A DNA stretch of 64,000 nt from Fodinibius salicampi (GTDB taxonomy: Bacteria > Bacteroidota > Rhodothermia > Balneolales > Balneolaceae), in assembly GCF_039545095.1 (NCBI RefSeq), contig NZ_BAABRS010000002.1:682001-746000 (forward strand), written 5' to 3'. The notes under the pieces were generated by a model that was not told the origin of the DNA, did no database searches, and worked only from the letters and a program-made list of their open reading frames with translations. Each line of letters begins with the position of its first letter. The stretch's first letter is position 1. Shown piece after piece: positions 9,404 to 17,781 of this stretch. A program made the position numbers and the translations under genes.

Positions 9404-10399
9404 TTATTCCAATTGGTACCATTTTTCAGCATTCAGCCGATATATTTTCTCGAGAATGGCTTCCGGCAGCGCTAGCCCCTGGAAGGATTTTCTGACCTGT
9501 TCGGACTCCATGGGGCGGTCGGTGGTTAAAAACTCCCAGTGCGCAGTCCATCGCCGTTCGAGCTCCTCGTTAATAGTCTTTGCAGGCTGACCGGGATCAT
9601 TAATAATGTCCGTTCCATAGATGATGCGATCTTGGTATTTCTCAAAGAAGTCTATTACACTTTGGCGATTTTCTGCCGCGTGATAGTAGAGGTGCGTAAT
9701 ACGCTCGGCCAGGTCTACCGCCAAATTAGGATAGCGTTCCAGCCGTTGTTCCACCTTATCCAGGTTCCATTCCAGGCTGGCCAGGTGGAGTCCCACAAAC
9801 CGAAGATTGGGATGCCGGTCTAAAACGGCATCGCGGGCTTCAATATGGTCCCTGTAACCGGGGTATTCATCGTGTTTGTACATATGGTATTCCGGGTGTG
9901 CTGAGAAATACTCCCGGTCGCTTTTAACGGTCATTTCTTCCACCGGCAGCCAGCAGTTTTTGGGTTCGCCCTGGTGACCCAACACCGGAATCTGCTCTTC
10001 CTCAAGAAAGCTAAACACCGGCTCGAGCTCCGGATCATCCGGCATTAAGAAAGAACCGTCCGTGCGCCGGATGGACATCCCGATATTCTTCCAGAACTTG
10101 ACGCCAATGGCCCCTTCCGCCCGGTCGTTTTTAATTTTTGTTATCGCTGATTTGGCCCAGCCGTCCGAAAAAATATGTTCTGATGATACGGTGGTGGCAT
10201 AATGGAGAGGAATATCAGACTCTGCGCTGTGTGATTGGGCCAGCTGCCGCTGCTTTTCAATAGAGGGGAAGTCCGGCACTTCCGTATTGATGCTTACCAG
10301 CGAGAAGTTAAACCGCCGGGCCATCTCGAGTAGATTGGGTCGGTCGGCATTGTAGTGCACGTGGGCGTCAATTTTGGGAAAGGAATCGATAGCAGGCAT
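9404..10399 (-). CDS. Amidohydrolase_2-family TIM-barrel hydrolase
   Basis: A 331-residue metal-dependent hydrolase of the ACMSD/LigW-like amidohydrolase class. The metal ligands are visible: HxH (H13/H15 in DAHVHYN), VLGHQGE, GLHLAS and a late YGTD aspartate. It is the last gene of the leftward AgaS-PfkB-aldolase operon, 4 bp after the aldolase. In classical pathways the amidohydrolase of this locus is AgaA, the GalNAc-6-phosphate deacetylase, but that belongs to a different amidohydrolase branch. This enzyme may act as a lactonase, deacetylase or aldolase-like hydrolase; its substrate is not deducible. Confidence 0.85.
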   Translation of the reverse strand: MPAIDSFPKIDAHVHYNADRPNLLEMARRFNFSLVSINTEVPDFPSIEKQRQLAQSHSAESDIPLHYATTVSSEHIFSDGWAKSAITKIKNDRAEGAIGVKFWKNIGMSIRRTDGSFLMPDDPELEPVFSFLEEEQIPVLGHQGEPKNCWLPVEEMTVKSDREYFSAHPEYHMYKHDEYPGYRDHIEARDAVLDRHPNLRFVGLHLASLEWNLDKVEQRLERYPNLAVDLAERITHLYYHAAENRQSVIDFFEKYQDRIIYGTDIINDPGQPAKTINEELERRWTAHWEFLTTDRPMESEQVRKSFQGLALPEAILEKIYRLNAEKWYQLE

Positions 10400-10403
10400 A
10401 AGA

Positions 10404-11231
10404 TTATGCTTGATTTATCATTGTAATTTTTTCTTCCAGCAGCGCCTGCACATGATCGATGGCCCCCGGAAATACTTTGCGCAGGTCAATTTCCTCTGAC
10501 TGGGGCAGCTGCTCCCGAAGGGTATTCATAAAGCCGTTCTTGATTTCCGTCGCCAGGTTTATTTTTCGGATGCCGTTGCGGATCGCCGCCTGGATTTGGT
10601 CGTCCGGAATGCCTGAGCCTCCGTGAAGCACCAGGGCCGCCGGGGTGGCTTCGTGTATCCTGCCTAACAGCTCAATATCAAGGTCAGGGTCCATATCATA
10701 AAAACCGTGGGCCGATCCTATGGCCACAGCCAGAGCGTCCACGCCGGTATCCTCGACAAACGAGCGGGCTTGCCCGGGCTGGGTAAAGGCCACTTCTTCT
10801 TTCGACTGGCCAAGTTTGGCAATATAACCGAGCTCCGCTTCGACGTTGGCTCCGTAGGGGGCGGCCATCTCGACGACCTTCCGGGTAATGTCGCGGTTTA
10901 TCTCGATGGGCTTTTCACTGGCATCAATCATGACCGAGTCGTAGCCGGCATCGAGGGCTCGCCGGATGAGCTCGGTATCCTGGGCATGGTCCAGATGCAG
11001 CCAGGCTTCTACCCCGTACTGGCGGATTGCCGCCCGCGCCAGCTGGGCCGTCACTTCCAGCCCCAGGTAGTCAATGGTGCTCTTGGTGGACTGTAAAATG
11101 ATGGGAATGTCTTGGGCAGCAGCTGCCTTAAGAGTGGCAGAAAGGGTTTCAAAGTTGTAGAAATTTACAGCTAAAAGCGCCTTGTTCTGCTGGTCTAATT
11201 CAGCAAATTTATCCTGTAAAGTCATCGACAT
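10404..11231 (-). CDS. Class II ketose-bisphosphate aldolase (GatY/KbaY-like)
   Basis: A 275-residue zinc-dependent aldolase. HLDHAQD carries the catalytic D81 and zinc ligand H82; SAHGFY and LHGGSG supply the other zinc histidines and phosphate contacts, and NLATEIKNGF is the C-terminal phosphate-binding strand. Size fits GatY/KbaY tagatose-1,6-bisphosphate aldolases, not the longer Fba class. It probably splits tagatose-1,6-bisphosphate to DHAP and glyceraldehyde-3-phosphate. The first codons overlap the end of the upstream kinase gene by 23 bp; a second ATG at 11225 is an alternative start. Fructose-bisphosphate is the main alternative substrate. Confidence 0.88.
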   Translation of the reverse strand: MSMTLQDKFAELDQQNKALLAVNFYNFETLSATLKAAAAQDIPIILQSTKSTIDYLGLEVTAQLARAAIRQYGVEAWLHLDHAQDTELIRRALDAGYDSVMIDASEKPIEINRDITRKVVEMAAPYGANVEAELGYIAKLGQSKEEVAFTQPGQARSFVEDTGVDALAVAIGSAHGFYDMDPDLDIELLGRIHEATPAALVLHGGSGIPDDQIQAAIRNGIRKINLATEIKNGFMNTLREQLPQSEEIDLRKVFPGAIDHVQALLEEKITMINQA

Positions 11232-12192
11232 CGGTAATTGAAAATTGGTTTACGGCAATGTTTTGTACGGTTTCAAAACTTTTGATGGCCTTCGTGCCAC
11301 CGGCAGACGTGGTGGAAACGGCCCCGGTGATATGGCCAAACCGGATGCAATCCTGGATGTCATCCCCTTGCAGGTACCGGTGAATAAGGCCTGCATTGAA
11401 GCTGTCGCCGGCCCCGACCGCATCTACCGGCTGTTTATTATGGTAGCCCGGTATGGACTGTATCTCATCAGCAGTAAAGTAAAGAGCCCCGCTGGTCCCT
11501 TGTTTAATAATGATGGTGCCATCAGTAAGATGAGGTTGTAGTTTGGTGATGCCTTCTTCGATCGTTGGGCTCCCCGAAAGTGCCAGGAATTCATCTTCAT
11601 TGGGCAGAAAGAAATCCACCTTGGAAAGGAGGGCGGGGATATCCAGATCCCATCGTTCGTCGGGGTCCCACTGGGTGTCCAGAGAAATGGTCATCCCTTG
11701 CTTCTTCGCTTTATTTACTATTGCCAACAGGTTTTCTTGAATGACCGGCTGCATGAAGATGGAGGAAATATGCAGGTGTCGTATGTTGGTAAATAGATTT
11801 TCGGGAAAGTTATCCGGACCAAAGTGCTCCATCGCCCCGGGATAGGTAACCATAGCCCGATCGTTGTTGTGTCGGATGATGGCGGTCAGCCCGGTCTTAT
11901 GCTGGGGAGATGTAGTGACATGGGAGGTATCCACCCCGAATTCCCGGAGTTGTTCGGTGATCATGTGGCCGAAATCATCCTTGCCAACCATGCCACAAAA
12001 AGCAGTGGGGGTGCCCAGCCTGGCCAGATTTGCGGCAAAAATAGCCGAGGAGCTGCCCATGGTAAGGTTAAAGTCGGATGCAATTTTTTCCTTACCCAAT
12101 TCCGGAAAGGAGGCGACATTATCCAGTATTAAATCCATATTGAGCTCCCCGATCACCAAAACTTTAGGGTTAAATACTTTCTTATCAGCCAT
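11209..12192 (-). CDS. PfkB-family sugar kinase (candidate tagatose-6-phosphate kinase)
   Basis: A 327-residue ribokinase-fold kinase. VIGELNMDLIL marks the N-terminal strand, and DAVGAGDSFNAG near residues 260-270 is PfkB signature 2 with the catalytic aspartate and anion hole. It lies between the AgaS-like isomerase and the ketose-bisphosphate aldolase, exactly where a tagatose-6-phosphate kinase would be needed. Substrate is inferred from that context; 2-keto-3-deoxygluconate or fructose-1-phosphate kinases share the fold. It overlaps the aldolase gene by 23 bp. Confidence 0.88.
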   Translation of the reverse strand: MADKKVFNPKVLVIGELNMDLILDNVASFPELGKEKIASDFNLTMGSSSAIFAANLARLGTPTAFCGMVGKDDFGHMITEQLREFGVDTSHVTTSPQHKTGLTAIIRHNNDRAMVTYPGAMEHFGPDNFPENLFTNIRHLHISSIFMQPVIQENLLAIVNKAKKQGMTISLDTQWDPDERWDLDIPALLSKVDFFLPNEDEFLALSGSPTIEEGITKLQPHLTDGTIIIKQGTSGALYFTADEIQSIPGYHNKQPVDAVGAGDSFNAGLIHRYLQGDDIQDCIRFGHITGAVSTTSAGGTKAIKSFETVQNIAVNQFSITDVDDFTG

Positions 12193-12311
12193 GAAAGGAT
12201 ATCGTTTCGATTTCTATATTTTCTGTTAGTTCTGTGATCACTAATTCAGGATACTTTTGGAGTAGCACAGGAGATAATTAACCAAGGGATTGGCAAAAAC
12301 CAATAAAAACA

Positions 12312-13481
12312 TCACAAATTCGGTGTTTTTGGGGCTTTATTATAGATCGTAACGCCTTCTACAACGCGGGAAATAGTACCATTCGGCGAAGGGTTATCCG
12401 GATTATATCCAAAAGCCAGGGATTTATAAAAGCCGATAATCTGGGCGGGAATGGTACAGGCGATAGCCCAGAGATGATCTTTCAGCTTTGTTTCTTCATT
12501 CAGAGTTATCGAATAACTCGCTTTTACAGTATCATAAGGACTTTCAGAAACGGCAAGAGTCGTTAGTCCGATATCGTGATCCTGAATCTGAGTGACCAGA
12601 TCTCTTTCATACTGATGGACATCCTCTTTATTGGAAAGGAGGTATACTAATAGTGTTTGATTATCAATAATGGCCTTGGGGCCGTGTCGAAAACCTAGAA
12701 AGGAATCATATTTCCCGATGACTTTCCCGTTGGTAAGTTCCTGTACTTTAAGGTGCGATTCCCGGGCAATGCCCCATTTATTACCGCTGCCCAAAAAAAC
12801 GATTTTACTGAAATCAGCTTGAGAAACCTCGTAAAGGGTGTCACTGAAGTCGTTAATAAGTTGTTGACCGTAATCACAAAGTGTTTTGATCTGCTGGTTT
12901 AGCTCTTCCTCTTTTTTAGGTTCAGTTACAATTTGAGGGATAAGAACGGCGGCCAGGGACATACTGGTAAAACTGTTGGTCATAGCCAGGCTTTGATCTT
13001 CTGCCTCGGGAGGAATGAAGAAAACATAGGTGTTTTCATGATCTTTGAGCTGGCCTAATTTACCTTTTGGGTTACAGGTTATGATAAGATGGAGTACATT
13101 GTCACAGTGTTCATTTGCAAGATGAATAGTGGCGGTACTCTCCGGACTATTGCCCGACCGGGCAAAGGAGATAAGTAATAAGGATTTGGCGGAATTAATA
13201 TGCTCATCAAAATGAGTTACCAGGTCCGTAGTTGGAATAGCCCGGGCTGTCTGGGCGCAGGCTTTATTCCAGGAAGAAATCCCAGTATCTCCAATAAAAG
13301 CGGAAGAACCTGCACCGGTTAAAACGATTTGTACATGCTCATTAGCGAGGACTTCGCTTAAAAAGGTAGTAAGGTTTTCTTTTTCCTTACGGATTTTTCT
13401 CCACGTTTTAGCCCATGTATCAGGTTGAGCGGTAATTTCTCGGCCCGTGTTTTTACCGTTTCCGTTACTTTCTAACAACAT
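12312..13481 (-). CDS. agaS: SIS-domain aldose/ketose isomerase-deaminase, AgaS-like
   Basis: A 389-residue double-SIS protein close to AgaS (called tagatose-6-phosphate isomerase, in practice a galactosamine-6-phosphate deaminase-isomerase). Diagnostic stretches are LTGAGSSAFIG, LLISFARSGNSPES and QSLAMTNSFT in SIS domain 1, and LGSGNKWGIARE with GFRHGPKA in SIS domain 2. It would turn galactosamine-6-phosphate into tagatose-6-phosphate plus ammonia, feeding the kinase and aldolase downstream. An AgaR-like operator candidate lies about 100 bp upstream (13579-13592). Confidence 0.88.
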   Translation of the reverse strand: MLLESNGNGKNTGREITAQPDTWAKTWRKIRKEKENLTTFLSEVLANEHVQIVLTGAGSSAFIGDTGISSWNKACAQTARAIPTTDLVTHFDEHINSAKSLLLISFARSGNSPESTATIHLANEHCDNVLHLIITCNPKGKLGQLKDHENTYVFFIPPEAEDQSLAMTNSFTSMSLAAVLIPQIVTEPKKEEELNQQIKTLCDYGQQLINDFSDTLYEVSQADFSKIVFLGSGNKWGIARESHLKVQELTNGKVIGKYDSFLGFRHGPKAIIDNQTLLVYLLSNKEDVHQYERDLVTQIQDHDIGLTTLAVSESPYDTVKASYSITLNEETKLKDHLWAIACTIPAQIIGFYKSLAFGYNPDNPSPNGTISRVVEGVTIYNKAPKTPNL

Positions 13482-13578
13482 AAAATTTCTTTTAGACTAA
13501 TAACTCAAAATGTGGTTAGCCACTATGCTAACTCTCAGAAAAAATACATAACAATTGAAGGTATCTTAAATTATAAAA

Positions 13579-13592
13579 AAACAAAATGAAAG
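13579..13592. promoter_or_regulatory. Candidate AgaR/DeoR operator, copy 1 (upstream of agaS)
   Basis: AAACAAAATGAAAG in the 145-bp gap before agaS. The same 14 bases recur at 14592-14605 in the next regulatory gap of the locus. Its first 13 bases fit AAAYRAAAYGAAA, the reverse complement of the core of the E. coli AgaR consensus as I remember it (TTTCRTTTYRTTT). A DeoR/AgaR-like gene is encoded in the same locus. Confidence 0.5.
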
Positions 13593-13626
13593 TATATATG
13601 TTTATTAAATCTTTTTATGTGAAAAA

Positions 13627-14520
13627 TTAAGCATCTGCTATGTTTTCGGTTTCTTCTTCGATCCCAAGCAGAAATGAAGCAATAACCGCCAGAACCATAC
13701 CGGCCATAATGATGATATGAGGTATAACAGCATAGAGCATCAGTGAAAGAATTATAGTGATGACAGGAGCCAGGGAATTAGTTATTGGAGAAACAACGAT
13801 CGCTTTTCCGTATCTAAAAGCATATACAAGGGATAAAGCACCAATCGCATTAAGCAGCTGTATAATAATGGCCGAATAGAATCCTGAGATTCCCCAGTTA
13901 ATAGGTTGGTTAAAGTCGGTCATCAACAGGGCAAAAGGCATTAGCAGTAAACCGGTAATGGTCATATAGAAAAAGATACTTTCCGCCTGCATGGTTTCGT
14001 TTGCAAAACGCAGTATATAGGCCTGAATACCCCATGCGAGGAAGACAAGCAGCGAGAGGAAAATCCACAGGTAACCACTTGTAATCCCGTTTCCGGGTTC
14101 CTGGTATGATAAAAGGGGAATGGCTATAAGGGCCAAAACAATTCCCATCCAGCCTTTAAAGCTGGTTTTTTCTTTTAAAAAGAGGGTGGCAAGTATGATA
14201 GTAACGACCGGGGAAAGAGAAATAAAGGGAAAAATGAGGTAAGCCGGACCCGAACGCAGCGTTTCAAATAATATAAGTTGTCCCCCGGCTCCTAGTATAC
14301 CTGCCAGACTTCCATATATGATTGATTTTGTATCATATTGTACTTTCCATTCTACCTGGTACAGGGCAAAGATGCAGGGAGGAATCATGGTGAACGCCCA
14401 AACGGCATATCCCAGAGTTGCGGGAAACCCATTTTTTTCAGGTATTTCTATAAATGCGCCCCAAATTCCCCAGAAAAATGTTGTTAATACAGCATACCAT
14501 AACCAACGTTTATCAGACAT
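13627..14520 (-). CDS. EamA/DMT-superfamily transporter
   Basis: A 297-residue integral membrane protein with about ten predicted helices in two EamA repeats (WYAVLTTFFWGIWGAF at the start and a second repeat from about 150). Members of this superfamily move metabolites or sugars; GRP/RhaT-like sugar carriers are relatives. Its position between agaS and the GH109 gene, with operator-like sites on both sides, suggests amino-sugar uptake or metabolite export. The substrate cannot be read from the sequence. Confidence 0.85.
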   Translation of the reverse strand: MSDKRWLWYAVLTTFFWGIWGAFIEIPEKNGFPATLGYAVWAFTMIPPCIFALYQVEWKVQYDTKSIIYGSLAGILGAGGQLILFETLRSGPAYLIFPFISLSPVVTIILATLFLKEKTSFKGWMGIVLALIAIPLLSYQEPGNGITSGYLWIFLSLLVFLAWGIQAYILRFANETMQAESIFFYMTITGLLLMPFALLMTDFNQPINWGISGFYSAIIIQLLNAIGALSLVYAFRYGKAIVVSPITNSLAPVITIILSLMLYAVIPHIIIMAGMVLAVIASFLLGIEEETENIADA

Positions 14521-14913
14521 AATATTTATCCATATTTATCACACAAAAAGTGACAGATAATTGTTTTAAACTATAATGGCATTTATTTAAGAAACAAAAT
14601 GAAAGATAATTATCCTATAAAAAAGGAAAGAAAAACTAAAGTATTGTTTTTGGCTTAATAATTAATTAATTATTGGTGTTTTGAAGTGATTTTAAGTATT
14701 CATCATATAAACGATTCTACAGATCGTATTGTAAGTTATATGATTGATATGAGTCTTAAGGGATTATTCAAATTTATTCATATCGTATAAGCTTCTATGA
14801 TTATATCAATATATATTAAAGGGTGGGGGAAGAAGGTTTGAGTATCGGTATGATGGTTTCTATGTAGTTTATTAAACGATAAAGGAGATAAAATTGGAAA
14901 TAAATTAAGGTGA
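14521..14913. other. AT-rich divergent regulatory region (eamA / GH109)
   Basis: About 390 bp separating the leftward transporter from the rightward GH109 gene. It contains the second AgaR-like motif (14592-14605) and no open frame I believe. Several short A/T palindromes are present but none stands out from base composition. Confidence 0.5.
14592..14605. promoter_or_regulatory. Candidate AgaR/DeoR operator, copy 2 (eamA/GH109 gap)
   Basis: Identical to the 14-base AAACAAAATGAAAG at 13579-13592, in the divergent region where binding could control both eamA and the GH109 gene. Confidence 0.5.
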
Positions 14914-16332
14914 ATGACTATGAGTAACGGCTTTGGACGCAAGGAGTTTTTAAAGCTTATCGGATTAGCGGGTTTTACGGGTACAGGTCTTTTTTCAAAT
15001 TTTACCGATGATTCTGAACATGGAGTATCGTATAAGAAGAAACAAATCCAGCGATTTAATATGCACGGCTATGCCGCTCCAGCACTGGAAACCGTGCGGA
15101 TAGGAATTATAGGAGTAGGGAACAGGGGATCAGGTGCAGTCAGACGGCTTGCCCGTATTGAGGGGACCGATATAAAAGCTATTTGTGATCTGGAACAGCA
15201 AAGGGTCGAGTCGGCCATAGATTCGATCAAGGACACTTCTCATAATCCTGAAGGTTATTATGGCAGTGAAGAGGAGTGGAAGAAGGTGTGCAATCGGAAA
15301 GATATCGACCTTATATATATATGTACTCCTTGGGAGTGGCATACCCCTATGGCTGTATTTGCTATGGAGCACGAAAAACATGCGGCAACTGAAATTCCAG
15401 CAGCGCAGACTATTGAGGAGTGTTGGAAACTGGTTGAGACCTCGGAGAAGACCCGACGGCATTGTATGATGCTGGAAAACACCTGTTATGATTTTTTTGA
15501 GATGGTCACTTTAAATATGGCTCGCAATGGATTTTTCGGAGAGATTATTCATGGGGAAGGCGCTTATATCCATCAGCTGATCAACCACAATTTTTCTAAG
15601 GATAACTATAGTAATATGTGGCGTTTGAACGAAAACAGGGACAGAAATGGGAACTTGTATCCTATGCATGGTTTAGGGCCGATCGCCCAGACAATGAATC
15701 TTAATTCCGGAGATCAGATGGATTATATGGTATCAATGTCCAGCAAAGATTTTATGATGCGGGAGAAGGCGAATGAGCTGGCAGAAGAAGATGACTTCTG
15801 GGAGCAGTATGCCGACTGGGACTACAGGGGAAATATGAATACCAGTACCATTCGGACTCATAAAGGACGGACAATTATGCTGCAGCACGATGTCACTTCA
15901 CCCCGTCCCTATACTCGAATACATCTGTTGAGCGGTACCAAAGGAATGGCAAGAAAATGGCCATTGCCGGCAAAGATAGCAACAGATCACAGTGGTTGGA
16001 TTTCAGAGGAAGAGTTCAACGAGCTGGAAGAGAAATTTACCCCGAAAATCACTAAAAAGGTAGGAGAAATGGCCCGACAGGTAGGTGGCCACGGAGGTAT
16101 GGATACGTTGATGGACTGGAAGCTGATTGACTGTCTCCGCAATGGTTTGCCCCTGGATATGACCGTTTATGATGCGGCCCTGTGGAGCTCGGTTATCCCG
16201 CTAAGTGAACGGTCTGTTGCCAACCGATCTGAAACGCTGGATGTGCCTGATTTCACAGGTGGGGCCTGGAAGAGCAATGAACCGCTGATGGATATCGAAC
16301 TTCGGCGGGGAGGGACAACACAAATTATTTAA
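14914..16332 (+). CDS. GH109-like Gfo/Idh/MocA glycosidase, exported
   Basis: A 472-residue NAD-dependent protein of the Gfo/Idh/MocA fold matching glycoside hydrolase family 109 (alpha-N-acetylgalactosaminidase). The N-terminus looks like a Tat signal (GRKEFLKLIGLAGF); the NAD site is GIIGVGNRG near residue 67, and TEIPAAQTIEECW and MMLENTCYDF are stretches I recall from the Elizabethkingia enzyme. It would release GalNAc or a related sugar outside the cytoplasm, feeding the AgaS-kinase-aldolase route next door. The second ATG (14920) is better spaced from AGGTG at 14909-14913. Other GH109 specificities (beta-GalNAc, plain oxidoreductase) remain possible. Confidence 0.85.
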   Translation: MTMSNGFGRKEFLKLIGLAGFTGTGLFSNFTDDSEHGVSYKKKQIQRFNMHGYAAPALETVRIGIIGVGNRGSGAVRRLARIEGTDIKAICDLEQQRVESAIDSIKDTSHNPEGYYGSEEEWKKVCNRKDIDLIYICTPWEWHTPMAVFAMEHEKHAATEIPAAQTIEECWKLVETSEKTRRHCMMLENTCYDFFEMVTLNMARNGFFGEIIHGEGAYIHQLINHNFSKDNYSNMWRLNENRDRNGNLYPMHGLGPIAQTMNLNSGDQMDYMVSMSSKDFMMREKANELAEEDDFWEQYADWDYRGNMNTSTIRTHKGRTIMLQHDVTSPRPYTRIHLLSGTKGMARKWPLPAKIATDHSGWISEEEFNELEEKFTPKITKKVGEMARQVGGHGGMDTLMDWKLIDCLRNGLPLDMTVYDAALWSSVIPLSERSVANRSETLDVPDFTGGAWKSNEPLMDIELRRGGTTQII

Positions 16333-16424
16333 TTACCCAACTTTCTGAAGGGCTTAACTTAATCTCTCATTATTTTCTGTAAAGGTAGGAGGGGGGGAAC
16401 TCTTGGAACTATTTCACATAAAAA

Positions 16425-16450
16425 AAGCCCGCTCAAAAATGAGCGGGCTT
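16425..16450. terminator. Rho-independent terminator of csp
   Basis: AAGCCCGCTC / GAGCGGGCTT 10-bp stem with a 6-nt loop, followed on the minus strand by a U-run. It ends the leftward cold-shock gene and, less strongly, the rightward GH109 gene. Confidence 0.85.
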
Positions 16451-16477
16451 CTATATTTTAATCAATAAATCGATTAT

Positions 16478-16696
16478 TTACTTATAATCAAGACTGCGTA
16501 CATCAGTTGCACTCAATCCTTTAGGAGTTTCTTCGACGTTGAATTCTACACTTTCACCGTCTTCAAGACCTTGATTATAGTCTAAGTTTTCTACGTTGTT
16601 TCGGTGGACGAATACATCTTTGCTTCCGTCCTCAGGTTCGATAAATCCAAATCCTTTTTCTACGTCGAACCATTTAACTTTACCTTGTTGTGCCAT
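16478..16696 (-). CDS. Cold-shock domain protein
   Basis: A 72-residue single cold-shock (OB-fold) protein binding single-stranded RNA/DNA as a chaperone in the cytoplasm. GKVKWFDVEKGFGFI contains RNP1 and VFVH is RNP2. Length and residues are canonical for CspA-type proteins. It is monocistronic, with its own terminator. Confidence 0.95.
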   Translation of the reverse strand: MAQQGKVKWFDVEKGFGFIEPEDGSKDVFVHRNNVENLDYNQGLEDGESVEFNVEETPKGLSATDVRSLDYK

Positions 16697-17049
16697 TTAT
16701 ACTATGTATTGTTTTGTCACCTACGGTTTAATCCCTTGATTAGAATTTATGTTGTCAAATTCTGGAAAGGAGTTCACACGATAGGTGGGAATTAAATATA
16801 ACATACCAAGATAATAATCTGTAAACGGAATTTCCATATTTATTTTATATCGTTTTTTGAACAGGTATTGATGTTTATAAAACTTTTTTCCGGAAAAAGG
16901 GAATAAAAGAGCATATATATCTGTTATATGCATAGAATTACCGAAACAGGGTAATGTTTTGATTCTTTTCAAAAGTCCGGGATATTACCTTAAGACGGAG
17001 TAAATAAACGAACGTAAAAAATCATTTATATATAAGAGGTAAAGTTACT
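16697..17049. other. Divergent intergenic region (csp / outer-membrane protein)
   Basis: About 350 bp, AT-rich. It must hold the csp promoter and 5' UTR (leftward) and the promoter of the barrel gene (rightward). I see no RNA gene or convincing open frame. Confidence 0.5.
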
Positions 17050-17631
17050 ATGGATATTAAAAAACTATTATTTGGTTTGGCTACTTTTGCACTATTAATA
17101 AGCTCTGTACCCCAGAAAGTAGCGGCGCAATGGAGTTTAGGCGCTTCTTACGAGATAAGAGATGAAGAACCGGAAAATGGGTTCGGTGTTCGCCTGGAAC
17201 GAGATATTTTGCAGCGTCTGCCGATTGTAAACCTGGGTTTACGCGGACATTTTAGTTACTTCAATGAAGAAAACTCCCTTTCGCGAGATGGAGTAACCTA
17301 CTCAAGGGAACTTACAAATTATGATTACGGATTAGCTGCTGTAGGCGGTGTATCGGTTGGGCTTGTGGCTCCATATGTGGGATTGGGATTAGGATCAAGC
17401 ACGATGGATGTAAATCGTGATGATTTACCAGAAGATTCCCCCTTCGATGAGGATGGAAGCGATAGCGCAATCTATTGGAATGGATTTGTAGGCGCTGAAA
17501 TTAGTCCTGTTCCTTTATTAACTCCTTTTGTAGAATACCGCCTTGAGCAGGTAAGCAATTATGAAAATTTAGATGAGTCTATTAAAGAAGGAAATGGGCG
17601 GCTGATCTTTGGAGTCTCTATTAATTTTTAA
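17050..17631 (+). CDS. Outer-membrane beta-barrel protein (OmpA/porin-like small barrel)
   Basis: A 193-residue secreted protein. A clear signal peptide (residues 1-26, cleavage after KVAA before Q) is followed by alternating amphipathic strands rich in aromatic and glycine residues, ending in the typical C-terminal phenylalanine (GVSINF). This fits an eight-stranded outer-membrane barrel. It has its own terminator. No specific function can be assigned. Confidence 0.8.
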   Translation: MDIKKLLFGLATFALLISSVPQKVAAQWSLGASYEIRDEEPENGFGVRLERDILQRLPIVNLGLRGHFSYFNEENSLSRDGVTYSRELTNYDYGLAAVGGVSVGLVAPYVGLGLGSSTMDVNRDDLPEDSPFDEDGSDSAIYWNGFVGAEISPVPLLTPFVEYRLEQVSNYENLDESIKEGNGRLIFGVSINF

Positions 17632-17649
17632 ATTTAAGATATTTTATCA

Positions 17650-17679
17650 GGCGGACACCATGTTGTGTCCGCCTTTTTT
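17650..17679 (+). terminator. Rho-independent terminator after the barrel gene
   Basis: GGCGGACAC (17650-17658) pairs with GTGTCCGCC (17665-17673) around a 6-nt loop, followed by six T residues. Confidence 0.9.
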
Positions 17680-17781
17680 ATTTATGATTGGAATTGAATA
17701 AACAGTTATTTTACTTATAAATAAGAAGCCCCGAACGTTATGGCTTCAAACCGAATAGGCTTTTTTTGTTAACAAGGTTCT

